NCBI GenBank assembly: GCA_032690845.1
Contig: CM064424.1
Location: 32,598,228-32,662,227 of the forward strand
Direction: 5' to 3'
Length of the DNA stretch: 64,000 bases
Origin: Eleusine coracana subsp. coracana
Taxonomy: Eukaryota; Streptophyta; Magnoliopsida; Poales; Poaceae
Position numbers and translations under genes: made by a program. The notes below the pieces were generated by a model. That model was not told the DNA's origin, ran no database searches, and saw nothing but the letters and a program-made list of their open reading frames with translations. The number at the start of each line of letters is the position of its first letter. Positions within the stretch are counted from its first letter, which is position 1. Below, piece after piece: positions 45,427 through 56,639 of the stretch.

Positions 45427-46034
45427 AACGGATGCCCAAGACGCATACAGACTCGGATTTGGACGTTCTACATATGCACGGAAAGATAAGAAGAAGACCT
45501 TTCCAATGCTGCCAGTCTTATATCAAAATGCATCCGGAGTCATCGGGAATCATCGAAACAAGAGAGGGTCCAGAATCTGTTTCGGTGCTGCGTCGCCTGT
45601 TTTTGGCCTTTGGGCTTTGTATCTAGTTGAGCCCAATTAGGGGGCGTCCAGAGGGTCTTGCACGACCCTAGGGTCTTCATATACAGCCATTGCTGCCACA
45701 CCATTGGGGTTCGGGTTTTGCTTAGATTATTCTGTTCATAACAGTTTCACCGTCATCACAGTTTGTGAGACCCCATCTTCGTGAGATTCATAATACATCT
45801 GCAATTGTGTTGCATTCTTTTTTGTTCTTGCTTGTGTTCTTGATTCGCAGGTAGGGATTAGCCTTCTTGGCGAGGTCAATCGTTTTAGGATGGTTGATAA
45901 CCAGAGGAGATGTCGTGCTGTGATTGCGGGGTTTAGAACGTGTTGTTCTGAAGCTGGATCGATTTGTGTGTCACCTCCGACCAAATCAACGTATTCAGAA
46001 CCTTTCGGAAGATCGGGAACCCTTGTCCACATTA
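45113..46034 (+). repeat. 3' LTR of CRM-like copy B (922 bp)
   Basis: It begins TGATGGACATCAC and ends CCACATTA, where the other copies read CCACATCA, a C-to-T change in the last bases. Its end is immediately followed by LINE sequence at 46035, only 20 bases before the LINE's first ATG. Confidence 0.88.
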
Positions 46035-46054
46035 GCAGCTACACGCAAGTGGTG

Positions 46055-47258
46055 ATGGCAGGTGGTGATAGCATGGGTTCAAAGGGTGGTTCGCATGCTC
46101 CCAACCACGGATCAAGCATGTGATTCCATGGAGGCCGTGATCGTAGCAGGGCTATCGGACACGAGGCGGGAGGGCGTGGTCAAGGTGGCGGCCACGGCCA
46201 GACGGTGCTAGAGGGGCTGAGGCAATGATGACGGTAGAAGGGGTTGTGGTGGCCGTGGCCGTGGCCAGCCAGATACTAGAGGTTCTTCTAAGGTGAAAGA
46301 ACTGGGAAAGAAGAGAATGGCAGAGGCATCGACACTCGGAGAATCAGAAAATACTGACTTGGGGAAGAAGCAGTGTGCAGCCCTCTCTTGTGAGGTCTAT
46401 GAAGCTGAACATCTGACTTCCCAGTGCCCGATTTACCTTGGCCCAAAACCATCAGCAATATTTTTTGGCTTTGCGGGTGATCTTTGCTTCTTTCAGATTC
46501 CAACTGATGGAGCACCAGCTGGCAAAGCACCTAAAAGAGAGACTGCTACCGCACACATCACCATCAAGCAGGGGAACATCACAGCTGATACGATCAAGTC
46601 TGAACTTGAAAGGCTCATTCCAATTAAATGGTCTTCGTCGGTGCAGCAAAATGGGGGTGGCTTTCTAGTGCCGTTCCCGAGCAAAGTGGAGCTGCAAAGA
46701 ATGGTGGCGATGAAGTTCGTGCACACTGCTGATGGGGATGGCATCATGATCTTCCAGGAGTGGAATAACAGATTGAGCCACGCCGAACTTAGACAGGCAT
46801 GGATCAATGTTTATGGTGTACCTTATGAGATTCGGTCCTATCTCCCACTATGGGCGGTGGGAACAATCTTAGGTACGACACTCAAGGTAGACATGAAGTA
46901 TATGAGAAGGATGGGAGTGGTTTGCATTCTTGTTGGTGTCATGTATGTGAATAACATCCCTGACACTGCTGATATTGTTGTGGGGGAAGGCGTATATGAC
47001 ATCTTTTTTAAGATGGACAAGATATACAAGGATGACACCTACGTGCCTTTCAGGAAGGATGGGGACAATAACCTGGATGATGACGACCTCATGGATGATG
47101 TGGGGGATGCTAAGAAGAAAAACAAACCAGATGTTGGGTCCTTGGACATGACAATAGAAGGGCATGACATAGTCAATGATGCTCCAGTTGGTTCTACTCC
47201 TCCTATTGAGCAGACCAACTTGGAGGTCGATGGAAAAATCCAGAGCATGGTGCAATAA
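46055..47258 (+). pseudogene. LINE ORF1 (zinc knuckle plus DUF4283-like)
   Basis: ORF1 is the RNA-binding chaperone of plant L1-type LINEs. The ATG at 46055 opens a Gly/Ser-rich start, then stops near 46120 and a frameshift near 46220. From 46293 the frame is open for 321 codons. A knuckle-like CEVYEAEHLTSQCP is followed by PKPSAIFFGFA and a fold (about 46560-47040) that includes VPFPSKVELQRMV, IMIFQEWNNR and LRQAWINVYGVPYEIRSY. These blocks resemble DUF4283. The C-terminal part is acidic. The frame ends at TAA 47258. Confidence 0.8.
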
Positions 47259-47375
47259 GTCATTGACAAAGTGGCGCTCCGACATCATAGAGGAGATGCC
47301 GCAAAGGTTGCGGCAGAAGAGGACATTTGGGAGTGAGGGGATTTTCGCACATGTGTGAATATGAATACTCAATTA

Positions 47376-47503
47376 GGGCCTTGTTTGGGTAATCTCAGTC
47401 CCATGGATTAGAATGGATTGGGGTGGAAAATGAACTAAATTCCCTGCCAATCCCTTTTAAACCATATGGATTGAAGTGTATTGTTTAGTATCCAAACAAG
47501 GCC
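47376..47503. mobile_element. Tourist-type MITE (128 bp)
   Basis: The ends are inverted: GGGCCTTGTTTGGGTA on the left and TATCCAAACAAGGCC on the right. Both sides are flanked by TTA (47373-47375 and 47504-47506), the 3-bp target duplication of PIF/Harbinger elements. The interior is non-coding. It lies inside the LINE, so it inserted after the LINE. Confidence 0.88.
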
Positions 47504-47599
47504 TTAGAGCTGGAATCCACTGATTGTCGCTCTGCTGTCCGCCTTACGTCCTAAGCAGGGTCGTGCCGATAGCAACGTGCAACTAGGGCACTTGCGCGC

Positions 47600-48367
47600 A
47601 TGAATTCAGACGGCGCGTGGCTCGCTGTAGTACTTGAGGGCGAAACACCGGTGGGCGTGGCGCAAGAGGCCATGGAGGAGCAGCTGAATGATGGCTGGAA
47701 TCGGCCTCACTATTGTAACGACGTCGGTGATGAGTTCTACGCTATTGGAATCATCTCTATTCCACATAAGCAGGATGCGTCGGTGGCTGGGGAGCAGCTT
47801 TTTCCGAGGGAGCAACATCTGAGCACTCTGCTTGATTCACTATTAGGACAGGCTGCATCATGCTTATCCCCACCCCGTGCTAGTCCGCTGCGCCGGGCTG
47901 CTTCACTTCCAGTCATGACCATTGATGCTCAGTTTCAAGAGGAGGACATCAATCGATCTGGTGATAGTGAAGACTTTGATTTCCACTCACTTCCAAGGCG
48001 TGTCTTGCATGAGATATGCAAAAAGAATGGTGTGGCAGCGAACAATACTAATAAAGTGATGGCAGATTCCCTATCTGATCTTTCTCATAGAAAAGGGGGA
48101 GCGATTAATCAAGTAACTGCAGTTCTGAACCGCACGACGAACTCAGTGTTCACGGTGCCTGGACCTGCGACTACTCAGCATCGAGATTTGCGCAAGAAAG
48201 ATGATGAAGACATGTTGGTGAAGGCGCAGAAGCTAGCGTCAAAAAGAAATCTGGATGAAGGTAAACAATCCTTTACTTCTTTACCTTCAATGCAAATTAG
48301 AGCCCAGATTAGTAACATAAGGGTTTCCTTGGGTAGACTTGATACTGATGTCGATACTTTCCATTAA
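47600..48367 (+). pseudogene. LINE linker ORF with SAP-like motif
   Basis: The frame of 255 codons lies between ORF1 and ORF2. The best-conserved part is a Leu/Arg-rich helix, LPRRVLHEICKKNGV, followed by ANNTNKVMADSLSDLS, which resembles a SAP-type DNA-binding motif seen in plant LINE-related proteins. That is tentative. A basic C-terminal region follows. The whole may be the 3' part of ORF1, separated by the stop at 47258 and the MITE. Confidence 0.55.
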
Positions 48368-48650
48368 TTCTCTTAAACATTCTGAAATAATTAGATTATC
48401 CTGTGATGCCACTAAAAACAACTCTTCCTCGCTCACTTGTGATTCTACTGGGATAGGGAGGGTGTGTAGATGATTTAGATTTCTCTCTTAATCATGTTTG
48501 TCGTGAACTTAACAATGAGTTAGAAGACCAAGTATTTGATCACATACTCTATGATTTAAATATGGTCCAAACAAAAATTGATTCTAGGACTCATGGGAGG
48601 ATTTCTCATCTTCCTAAAAAATCAAAAACCCTGAACAGAATAGTTGCTAA

Positions 48651-51600
48651 ATGAAAGGGGTCTTTTGGAATAACAGAGGTCTTAGTGACTTGGGTAAACA
48701 CAATAGGATTAATTCTCTAGTCAAAGAACAATGCCTAGACTTTCTTGCTCTAATCGAATCAGGCGGTAACCACTTCTCTCCTTCTTTCCTTAAGCATCTT
48801 GCTGCCGGACAATTATCTCTGGCACACTATGCCGCCACAAGGTAGGTCTGGAGGCTTGATTCTAGGGGTTAACTTGATGACTTTTGACGTGGGAGCCATA
48901 AATGAAGGAGATTTTTACTCAAAATTCCTCCTTCGAAACAAGCAGACGGTTTCATATGGGCTGTTTATGCTGTGTACGGGCCTGCAAAAAGGAGTACAAG
49001 ACTCAGTTTCTCACTGAGTTTGCTCATATTTGTAGCTCTGAAACCCACCCAATGATCATAGGGGGGATTTCAACATTATGAGGTACCCTAAGGACAAAAG
49101 CAATGACAACTTTTGTCCTAGATGGCCCACCATTTTCAATTCTATTATTGACACTCTAGAGCTACGAGAGATTGAGTTGATCGGCCGACAATATACCTGG
49201 GTCAACAATAAGGACCCACCAACTTTTGAGAAACTTGATCATGTTTTCATGACCACTGAATGGGAAACTAGAATCCTAAGGTCACGGTGAATGCTTTAGA
49301 TCGTGGCAAGTCAGATCATACACCACTATTACTCAATACTGGAACAGGGAAACACAGGGGGCCACTACCAATTTATGGTTGAATTGGCTGGCTAATCGGT
49401 GATGTTTTCTTTGAAATGGCATCAAACGTATGGCAGCAAGACCATGGTGGTCATACAACCATTGAGAATATGGCAGAACAAAATTAGGAGCCCTGCGCCA
49501 GTAACTTACTGTGTGGGCAAAAAAATACAGCTGGTTCTCTTAGAAGGAAACGAAGAAATTGATTTTGCTTATCGATGAGCTAGACAAAAAGGCAGAAAAT
49601 TATGCTCTAAACGCCAAATGAATAGCTCTCAAACAATATTTAAATGATAGACTTGCTCACATGCTATTTGAGGAAGAAATTAAATGGTACCAACGGGCAA
49701 AAGGTGAAAGAACTCCTTGAAGGAGAAAATAATACTCATTACTTTCATCTTGTGGCCAATGGTAAATATAGAAAACCAGGATTATCAGTTAGACTCAGGT
49801 GAGGGAGTCATAGTGGGAGATACCAACTTAAAGCGGCATATAACCAGATATTACAAAGATCTTTTTGGAAGCCAGAGGAAAATACTATATCCATTAGATG
49901 AATCCAGGACCTTGGACATACCGCAAGTGACATCTCAGGAGAATGAATTCTAACAGCTCCTTTGAGATTGAGGAGGTTAAGAAAGCAATTTTCCAAATGG
50001 AACACAACAATGCGCCAGGGCCCGATGGTTTCCCAACTGAATTCTATCAAGTCTTTTGGGAAATTATAAAATGGGACCTGATGGCACTTTTTGGAGATTT
50101 TCATGATGCTCGACTACCGGTGCATAGCCTTAATTTTGGAATTATAACTTTGATACCAAAAAAAGGTGATGCATAAAATATTCAGGATTACCACCCAATT
50201 TGTTTGCTTAAAGTTAGCTTTAAAATTCTAACTAAAGTTGTCACCAATAGAATTGAGATGGTAACAAATAAAATAGTCAGAGAGTCGCAGACTGCTTTCA
50301 TGAATGGTCGACACATAATGGAAGGTGTGATAACACTGCACGAAACCATTCATGAAATGCACCGTAAGCACAAAAATGGAGTAATTCTCAAACTCAATTT
50401 TGAAAAAGCTTACGACAAAGTTAAATGATCTTTTCTCCAATAGACCATGAGGATGAAAGGATTCTATGAACATGGTGTAACTAGATCCATAGCTTCGTAT
50501 CCGGTGGCCATGTGGGGATCAAAGTAAATGATGATACTGGTCCTTTCTTCCAAACAGATAAAGGTCTATGGCAGGATGACCCCTTGTCCCCCATTCTTTT
50601 CAATTTGGTGGCCGATATGCTAGCGATTTTGATTGCAAGGGCCAAGGAAAATGGCCAATTTGATGGGGTTGTTCTTGATCCGATAGATGATGGTTTATCT
50701 ATTCTACAATATGATAATGACACCATTATTTTCATCGATCATGACATACACAAAGCGGTTAATATGAAACTTTTGCTTTGTGTAACTCTCAGGCCTGAAA
50801 ATTACTTTGAAAAAAGTGAACTATTTTGTTTCGGAGAGGCAAGAAACTTTGAAGATCACTATACTACCTTGTTTGGATGCATGTTGCGTAAACTCCCCTT
50901 CAAGTATCTAGGCATTCCTATGATTCATAGGAGACTCAAAAACAATGAGTGGAGGGATGTTATAGAGAGGTTTCAGAAGAACTCAACAAATGGAAAGGCA
51001 AGTTGATGTCTTCGGGAGGACGGCTAATTCTAGTAAATGTTGTTCTGAGAAATCTCCGGTGTTCATGATGTCCTTTTCAACATCCCGGAAGGGGTTTTAA
51101 AAAAATTAGATACCATCCGCCCCAAATTTCTTTTGGGAGGGAGAAGGACATAAGAAGAAATATCATCGTGCTAAATGGGAAATACTATGTCAGCCCAAAG
51201 ACCAGGGAGGATTGGGGATAATTAATCTTCGTGTGAAAAACATTTGCTTGCTAAGCAAATGGCATTTTAGATTGCTAAACGAAGATGGAGTGTGGCAGCG
51301 GTTACTCAGAAATAAGTACTTTCCCGATAAACCTCTCACCCACATACAAAGGAAACCAGATGATTCTCATTTTGGACGGGGCTCTAAAGGTTAGGGGTGA
51401 ATTCTTTAAATGAGGCTCGTTCCAAATCAATGATGGAAGCCATGTTAGATTCTGGAAAGATACTTGGCTGGATAATACACCACTAAGTATCCAGTTTCCA
51501 ACCTGTACAGGGTGGCAAGATGGAAGAACATTACTGTTCAATAGGTACTTCATTCTAACCTGCTCAACTTATCGATGATCCATCACGGATATCAAACTAA

Positions 51601-52331
51601 TAGAATGGAACAACAAGCTAAGTAATGTTAATCTTAGAGATGAAGTGGATACTTTTAAATGGAATCTACATAACAATGGTATTTTCTCTATCCATTCCAT
51701 GTACCAAGCCATGTTACTCCAGGAGAAATCTAGTTTGCGCCATCTGTGGAAAATCAAACTCCATTTGAAGATAAAATTTTTCTTGTGGAACCTTCACAAG
51801 GGGGTCACTTGACGAAGGATAACCTTGCTAAGAAGTGATGGAAAGGTTCTCAGAAATGTTGTTTCTGTAATTCTAATGAAATAATACATCATTTCTTCTT
51901 CTAATGCCATTTAGCCCAGAATATGTGGCGGATTGTTTTCATTGCTACTGGTATACCCAAACCACATAATACTCATCACATGGCTGGGGATTGGCTAAGA
52001 TCGAGGGGAGCGAAAGAAAAACAGTTGATAATTGTTGTTGTGGCAGCCATGTTATGGTCAATATGGTTATGCCGAAATGATCTTGTTTTTAACAAAAAAC
52101 CAATTATCTCTCTTTTGCAGGCTATTTTAGGATGACATATTGGCTCCATCATTGGAGGCTCTTGTAAAAGGAAATTCACAGGGATGCTTTGTAGAAACAT
52201 GCCAATTGCTGGAGGTGCTAATTCACAAGGTAGCTATGAGCATATTTGCAATTGGCATGCCAATAGAACATGCCAATTCACAGGGTAGCTATGAGCATAT
52301 TTGCAAAGAGTGTCTGGCCATCAAGGCATAG
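48651..52331 (+). pseudogene. LINE ORF2 (endonuclease, reverse transcriptase, zf-RVT)
   Basis: ATG at 48651 starts an AP-type endonuclease (FWNNRGLSDLGK, then GGDFNIM near 49067 and the LDHVF block near 49240). RT motifs follow at about 49990 (NNAPGPDGFP), 50390 (LKLNFEKAYD), 50545 (GLWQDDPLSPILFNLV) and 50700 (LQYDNDTIIF). The C-terminal Cys/His zf-RVT region is near 51850-51990. Two catalytic Asp positions read Asn: 50396-50398 and 50716-50718. Frame breaks occur near 48845, 49010, 49290, 49700, 49950, 50428, 51006 and 51394. Confidence 0.85.
52221..52305 (+). repeat. two-copy tandem repeat near LINE 3' end
   Basis: A 30-base unit (ATTCACAAGGTAGCTATGAG and following) at 52221-52250 recurs at 52276-52305 with one difference. 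The period is 55 bases. It lies at the end of ORF2 / start of the 3' untranslated region. Confidence 0.75.
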
Positions 52332-52461
52332 ATTGTGTCTTTAGTTCATACTTCTGAGTTGCGCTAAGTGTGCTCAATGTTGTAATAAGTAGCAAACATT
52401 CGCTGTATGCAACTCTTGCAAAAGGCTGGAACTATTTTCCATTTTCTAAAAAAAGATCTAA

Positions 52462-52682
52462 GGGGATGTTCGTTTCCATGAGGGAACTAAAGTTTAGCTG
52501 CTAAAATTGTGCTAAATTTTAGCACCTTTTAGAGGGCTAAAGTTTTACCCTTCTTTTCAGCCCTTTTTCTTCTTTAGAGCTAAAGTTGAGCTCTATTTTT
52601 AGCACTCCTATTTATTTTCTTAGAGCTAAAATTTGAACTAAAGTCTAGTTTAACCCTTTAGCATGTGAAAACGAACAACCTC
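52462..52682. mobile_element. Tourist-type MITE (221 bp)
   Basis: The left end GGGGATGTTCGTTT pairs with right end AAACGAACAACCTC. Both sides are flanked by TAA (52459-52461 and 52683-52685). The interior has repeated GCTAAA/TTTAGC units (for example 52498-52523 and 52567-52632). It sits directly after the LINE's A-run. Confidence 0.85.
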
Positions 52683-52685
52683 TAA

Positions 52686-53850
52686 ATCCAATGCCCTCTT
52701 AATCTCACATCTCACCTTAATCCGATGCTGGCATGTGAGGCCCAGAATGCTCTTTGATCCGCCCACCCGCCCGCCTTCTCTCCCAACCCTAATCCTTGCC
52801 TCCACTCCTTTCTCCCGAGCCCAAGCAGCAACAACCGCAACCGCTGCGCCGCATCTATCTGTTCACCTCTCCTCCCCTCCCTCTCCCTGGCTCTGAGCCA
52901 TAGCCACAGCTGCCGCTGCCGTGTTGTGCCATGCCCACCCACGTTCTCTACCCTCTCCAACCCTAATAGAGGCGGCAATGAAGACGAGGACTGGAGGAGC
53001 AGGCCGAGCTCAACGCCATGCCTGTGGTGCACCTCTGTAGGGTCCTTTCCCGCTGCCCTGCTCCGACTCCTCTAGCAGCGCCAATCGAGAGGGTTGCAAC
53101 ATTGATTCAGAGGGCAGATCAAGGGGCTGTGGCATCAATCGAGAAGGCGCCGACGTCCTTGGTGTGCCATGGATCGAGAGGGCAAAACATCATTCGTGCA
53201 CTGCAGATCAAGACGTCACAGCATGCCGAAGCCACGAGCGCACATCCTCTTCCTCGCCCACCTTATCTGCATCGAGTTCCAGATATAACAAACGTATGCT
53301 ATAGCATTTATTTATTTTGGGCTACCTGATCAATTATTCTAACTATTAAGCTGCATCTGCCAGTGCAAAAGGGGTGTAGGAGAGAGCAAGCTGCCGCTAG
53401 AAGGATAGATTCTGAGCATCGTTTTAGTAACTTTCATTCTCCTTGTTTGTAGTTTTCGGTATTAACTGGTTATAATTTTCTAACTGTATGCCTAAGAAAT
53501 TGAACTTACATTACTCCAAAATTTATCTGTGATGCTTTGTTCTATGTTTTCAGCCATAACTGCATCCTTGATAACCGCGTAAGACTGACACCATTTCTTT
53601 GGTTGCATACATCGCTATCGAACATTTTGAGCCTCTTTGTAATTCCTTGGTTATGTATTTTGCCATCACGATTCAAATGTTTATCGTCTGGCAGCGATTT
53701 CCACCTTGCAACTTCCTCCCCACCTGCACAGAAGCAGCCATGTTTCTTTTATACGAAGAAGGGGCAATCCTACTCTTCCATTTGCAGTGCTGATTTTTCT
53801 TCATCAATTTGTAGTGGTCGTGAAGCTGGTTAAATTTTTTATGTTTTTTG
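52686..53850. other. GC-rich then AT-rich sequence, no recognised gene
   Basis: The GC-rich 52720-53290 segment holds frames of about 100 codons on both strands (52712-53032 minus; 53018-53329 plus), rich in Arg/Ala/Pro, with no domain I know. The AT-rich part (53330-53850) has GT/AG pairs but no convincing exon chain. It could be a degraded host-gene 5' end or another repeat. I see no basis to choose. Confidence 0.3.
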
Positions 53851-54345
53851 TGTTGGAATGTGACCGTGGATCAACATCCAGACAGTTATTTCGGAAATAG
53901 ATTATCACTTTCTTAATTGTGTTGTTAATCATGACGCTAATCACGTGCCTTGATCGGAGGCGCAACCGACTGATTTGGTTGCGGCCCCGTCCCGTAGCAG
54001 CGCAATATAAATAGAGGGACCCGGCTGCTACTGTGATCCAACTATCCACACGAGTCTTGCCTTTCTCTGACAATCTCTGTCAACCCTAACCATGATCATT
54101 AGGTGCTGCTAACGGGTATGAAGGTCGCTGCCGCCGTTGCCTCTACGGAACGATGACGACACCCCCAGTTGTCGGCTAGTGTCGTTGGCGACCAGAGGGA
54201 TGATCTACACCCTAACCAAGTGATCTACTGCCACGCCTGCATCAAGCAGGCACGGGTCCTCGCTTGGCCAAATGGCTTTATCGTGATGGTGAGACCTAAA
54301 GATCCTACTCTATTTAGTTAAGGTTTTGCAAATAAGGTTCTAACA
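53851..54345 (+). repeat. 5' LTR of the copia element (495 bp)
   Basis: It starts TGTTGGAATGTG and ends GGTTCTAACA, just before a primer-binding site. The ends are imperfect inverted repeats (TGTTGGAA/TTCTAACA). The TATA box is at 54006. The short length is normal for copia. Confidence 0.82.
54006..54013 (+). promoter_or_regulatory. TATA box in copia LTR
   Basis: TATAAATA lies 155 bases into the LTR, followed by AGAGGGACC. It is a strong match to a plant TATA box and would drive the element's RNA. Confidence 0.65.
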
Positions 54346-54361
54346 TTTGGTATCAGGCTCC
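54346..54361 (+). other. primer-binding site of the copia element
   Basis: TTTGGTATCAGGCTCC follows the LTR's last CA. It is of the initiator Met-tRNA type with a GG in place of AG. Confidence 0.8.
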
Positions 54362-55749
54362 TAACTACCCTTTGTTTGATCCCTAAGTACTAATTAGGTC
54401 TTGGTTAATCATGATTATGGTCTAGATTAGGGCTAATTAGGGTTGATTGTTTTTCATTAGCTACTGTTATCATGCGATTAACCCAATTAGCTGGCCCCTT
54501 AATGCCGATGCATGTTTATGTGCTAGATCTAAGGTTTTGGCTCAATTAGCATTTAGAAGGAGGGGAAATTAAGCGAATTCATAAATATGCCTTATGATTG
54601 ACCCCTGTTTTCCCCCAAAACCGAGGAAACCCTAGGTCAAAAATCCCCAAATTCTGGCAAGCCCTAACTAAAATTTGTTAAACTATTTACATGATGTAAT
54701 GGAAAACGAGGCCATTGAGCCACCATCGCTCGGTGGGTCGGCGCCCTCGATCTCGGCCCCGAGAGGCTCCCCTCAGCTCCGTCTTGTCGCGCATCGCACT
54801 GGCTCCACCTTGCGCGCGAGTCGCACTGCCGCATCACCGGGAACCCCTTAGCGTAGCTCGGTCACTGCCATTAGGACACGGCCATGGATCCGCTCGGCGG
54901 GGACGCGTGCTCTGACGAGTGGAACCACGCCGTGGCACTGCTCACGGGTGCACCTATCGCACCGCTCCTCGGGTCGTCGCCCTTGACCGCGTGCTGACAT
55001 GTGTCATCGCTCTCTGAGTGCTGCTGCGCTCGCTAGAAGAAGGGGAGAAAGAATGAGGGCTAGTGTTTCCCCTCCCTGCCGACCGATCGAGTTTTGTTCA
55101 TGCGAAAATCACTCCCATCCGTTGATGCATGATCAACGGATGAGATCTCATGGGCCAGGGAACTAACCTGGGCTGCACGCAGGATAGAAACGGGCCGGAG
55201 CAGTTTCAGCTGCTCCGGCAAGATCTCTGGGGCGCTTTCTTTTTCCTGAATTTTCCGCTTATGGGATGCTCGTTGTGGGCCGTAATATGGGCTACAGCAA
55301 AATTTTTGGGCCAAATTAAGTTTTCCAATTATTATGTAGACTATTTTATTTACAATGTATCTTTTACCATATAATGTTTTGATAATATAAGTTAATTACA
55401 CTGTACATTGTCTGATGTCTTAGGATTAAATTTATGCTATTTCTTTATGTATGTTATCTAAACATAATTGAAACAACGAGATATTAATTTAGAGACATGA
55501 TTTATTCATGACTTATAATTAACTCTGACTAACATTGATTTAATTATATGTCACATTATTTGATTATGACTATTTTCATTTCTGCCCTACGGTGACATGA
55601 AATTATTTTAATTATTTTTCACTTCTGCCCAACAGTGATGTGAAAATCAAAATTTGTTAATATGCATTATTTTAACCAAACCAACATTGGGTTATTTCTG
55701 TGCATATCAATATAATATTGTTTACTAATGTATATTTCATTTATTATTC
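54362..55749 (+). other. leader of the copia element with GC-rich block
   Basis: The leader is unusually long at 1.4 kb. A GC-rich block at 54715-55310 contrasts with AT-rich flanks and holds only short frames, so it may be an inserted or captured piece. No ends of a separate element were found. Confidence 0.4.
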
Positions 55750-56623
55750 AGTTCCAAACATCATTTCCACCATTAATGGCATTGAGAAACTTCAAGCCAG
55801 TAACTTCCACTCCTGGAAAAACAGCCTTGAGATAGCTCTTGGTGTTCTTGGACTTGACTTTGCACTTGAGAACGATAAGCCTATAGCTCCCGTTACTGGT
55901 GAGGATAATTTTGATGAGAAAAATGAGGCTTACGAGCAGAACCTTCCTATATGGGAGCCTTCTAATAAGATGTCACTTAAGATCATGAAGAGGTCAATTT
56001 CTGAAGGGATAAAGGGAGCAATCCCTGACTCCACTGATGCTAAGGTTTATTTGGCCTCCATTGAAGAAAAGTTTAAGGGCAATGAAAAGCAACATGCTCT
56101 CTCTTTGATGTACAAGCTAATTAACACTAAGTTTCATTGTCAAGGCAGTGTGAGAGAGCATATCATGTTCTTATGTGACATTGCTGCTAAGCTCAAGGCT
56201 TTAAAGATGGGTTCTGATGATCCTTTTCTTGTCGATCTTATTATTGTATCTCTCCCAGATAACTATGGAAACCTTGTTTGCTCTTACAGTAACATGAAGG
56301 ACTAATGGACCATTGATGAACTGATTTCACATGATGTTTTAGAGGAGGATAGACTTAAGAAAGCTTATAAGGAGCATGTGAACCAAGTTGGTTCTAAGAG
56401 GAAGTTTCATGGCAAGGGTGATAATAATGCTAAGAAGAACAAAAAACAGTTCTCTAACTCTAAGTTTGAAAAGGGTGAATCTTCTCGCTCCAGTCAGACT
56501 TCTAAGGGCAATGGTGAAGGTTGTCATTTTTGTGGTGACACTATTCACTATCAGAAGAATTGTGTTAGCTTCCTAAAGTGGCTTGCTAAGAAAGGTGATG
56601 ATATTATAACTCATGTTGATTAA
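55750..56623 (+). pseudogene. copia gag with zinc knuckle
   Basis: The gag fold begins near 55755 (PNIISTINGIEKL, then NFHSWKNSLEIAL). It contains IWEPSNKMSLKIMKRSI, a DAKVYLASIEEKF block and LMYKLINTKFHCQGSVREHI, typical of the copia UBN2/gag family. A stop near 56303 (TAA for a sense codon) separates the C-terminal part, which is basic and holds a CCHC knuckle, CHFCGDTIHYQKNC (about 56522-56563). The true start codon is uncertain; the preceding frame has hydrophobic residues unlike gag. Confidence 0.83.
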
Positions 56624-56639
56624 TCTCTTTATGTTAATT

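Larger units (their letters stand above)
38399..46034 (+). mobile_element. CRM-like Ty3/gypsy retrotransposon, copy B (two LTRs, 7636 bp)
   Basis: It has complete 5' and 3' LTRs of the same family as copy A, with PBS, gag, pol and PPT between them in + orientation. The size matches CRM elements. The five bases on each side differ (AAATT and GCAGC), so there is no target-site duplication. The LTRs differ at roughly ten positions in the first 180 aligned bases. Pol carries many single-base indels, more than copy A, so no frame exceeds 180 codons. The clade is inferred from the pol/LTR overlap. Confidence 0.9.
46035..52455 (+). mobile_element. L1-type LINE retrotransposon
   Basis: The order is ORF1 (Gly/Arg-rich start, zinc knuckle, DUF4283-like domain), linker ORF, then ORF2 with endonuclease, reverse transcriptase and zf-RVT region, ending in a short A-run (52448-52454). 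There are no LTRs. Many stops and frameshifts are present. A MITE sits within the ORF1/linker interval and another just downstream of the 3' end. The 5' edge coincides with the CRM LTR end, and no target-site duplication was found. Confidence 0.88.

Noticed and set aside
46493..47372. Minus-strand frames antisense to LINE ORF1
   Set aside because: They are shadows of the ORF1 frame, which has recognisable domains on the plus strand.
52686..53850. Possible host gene with 5' exon and introns
   Set aside because: GC-rich frames on both strands but no domain, no consistent splice chain and no intact frame over about 105 codons. Kept only as an unclassified stretch.
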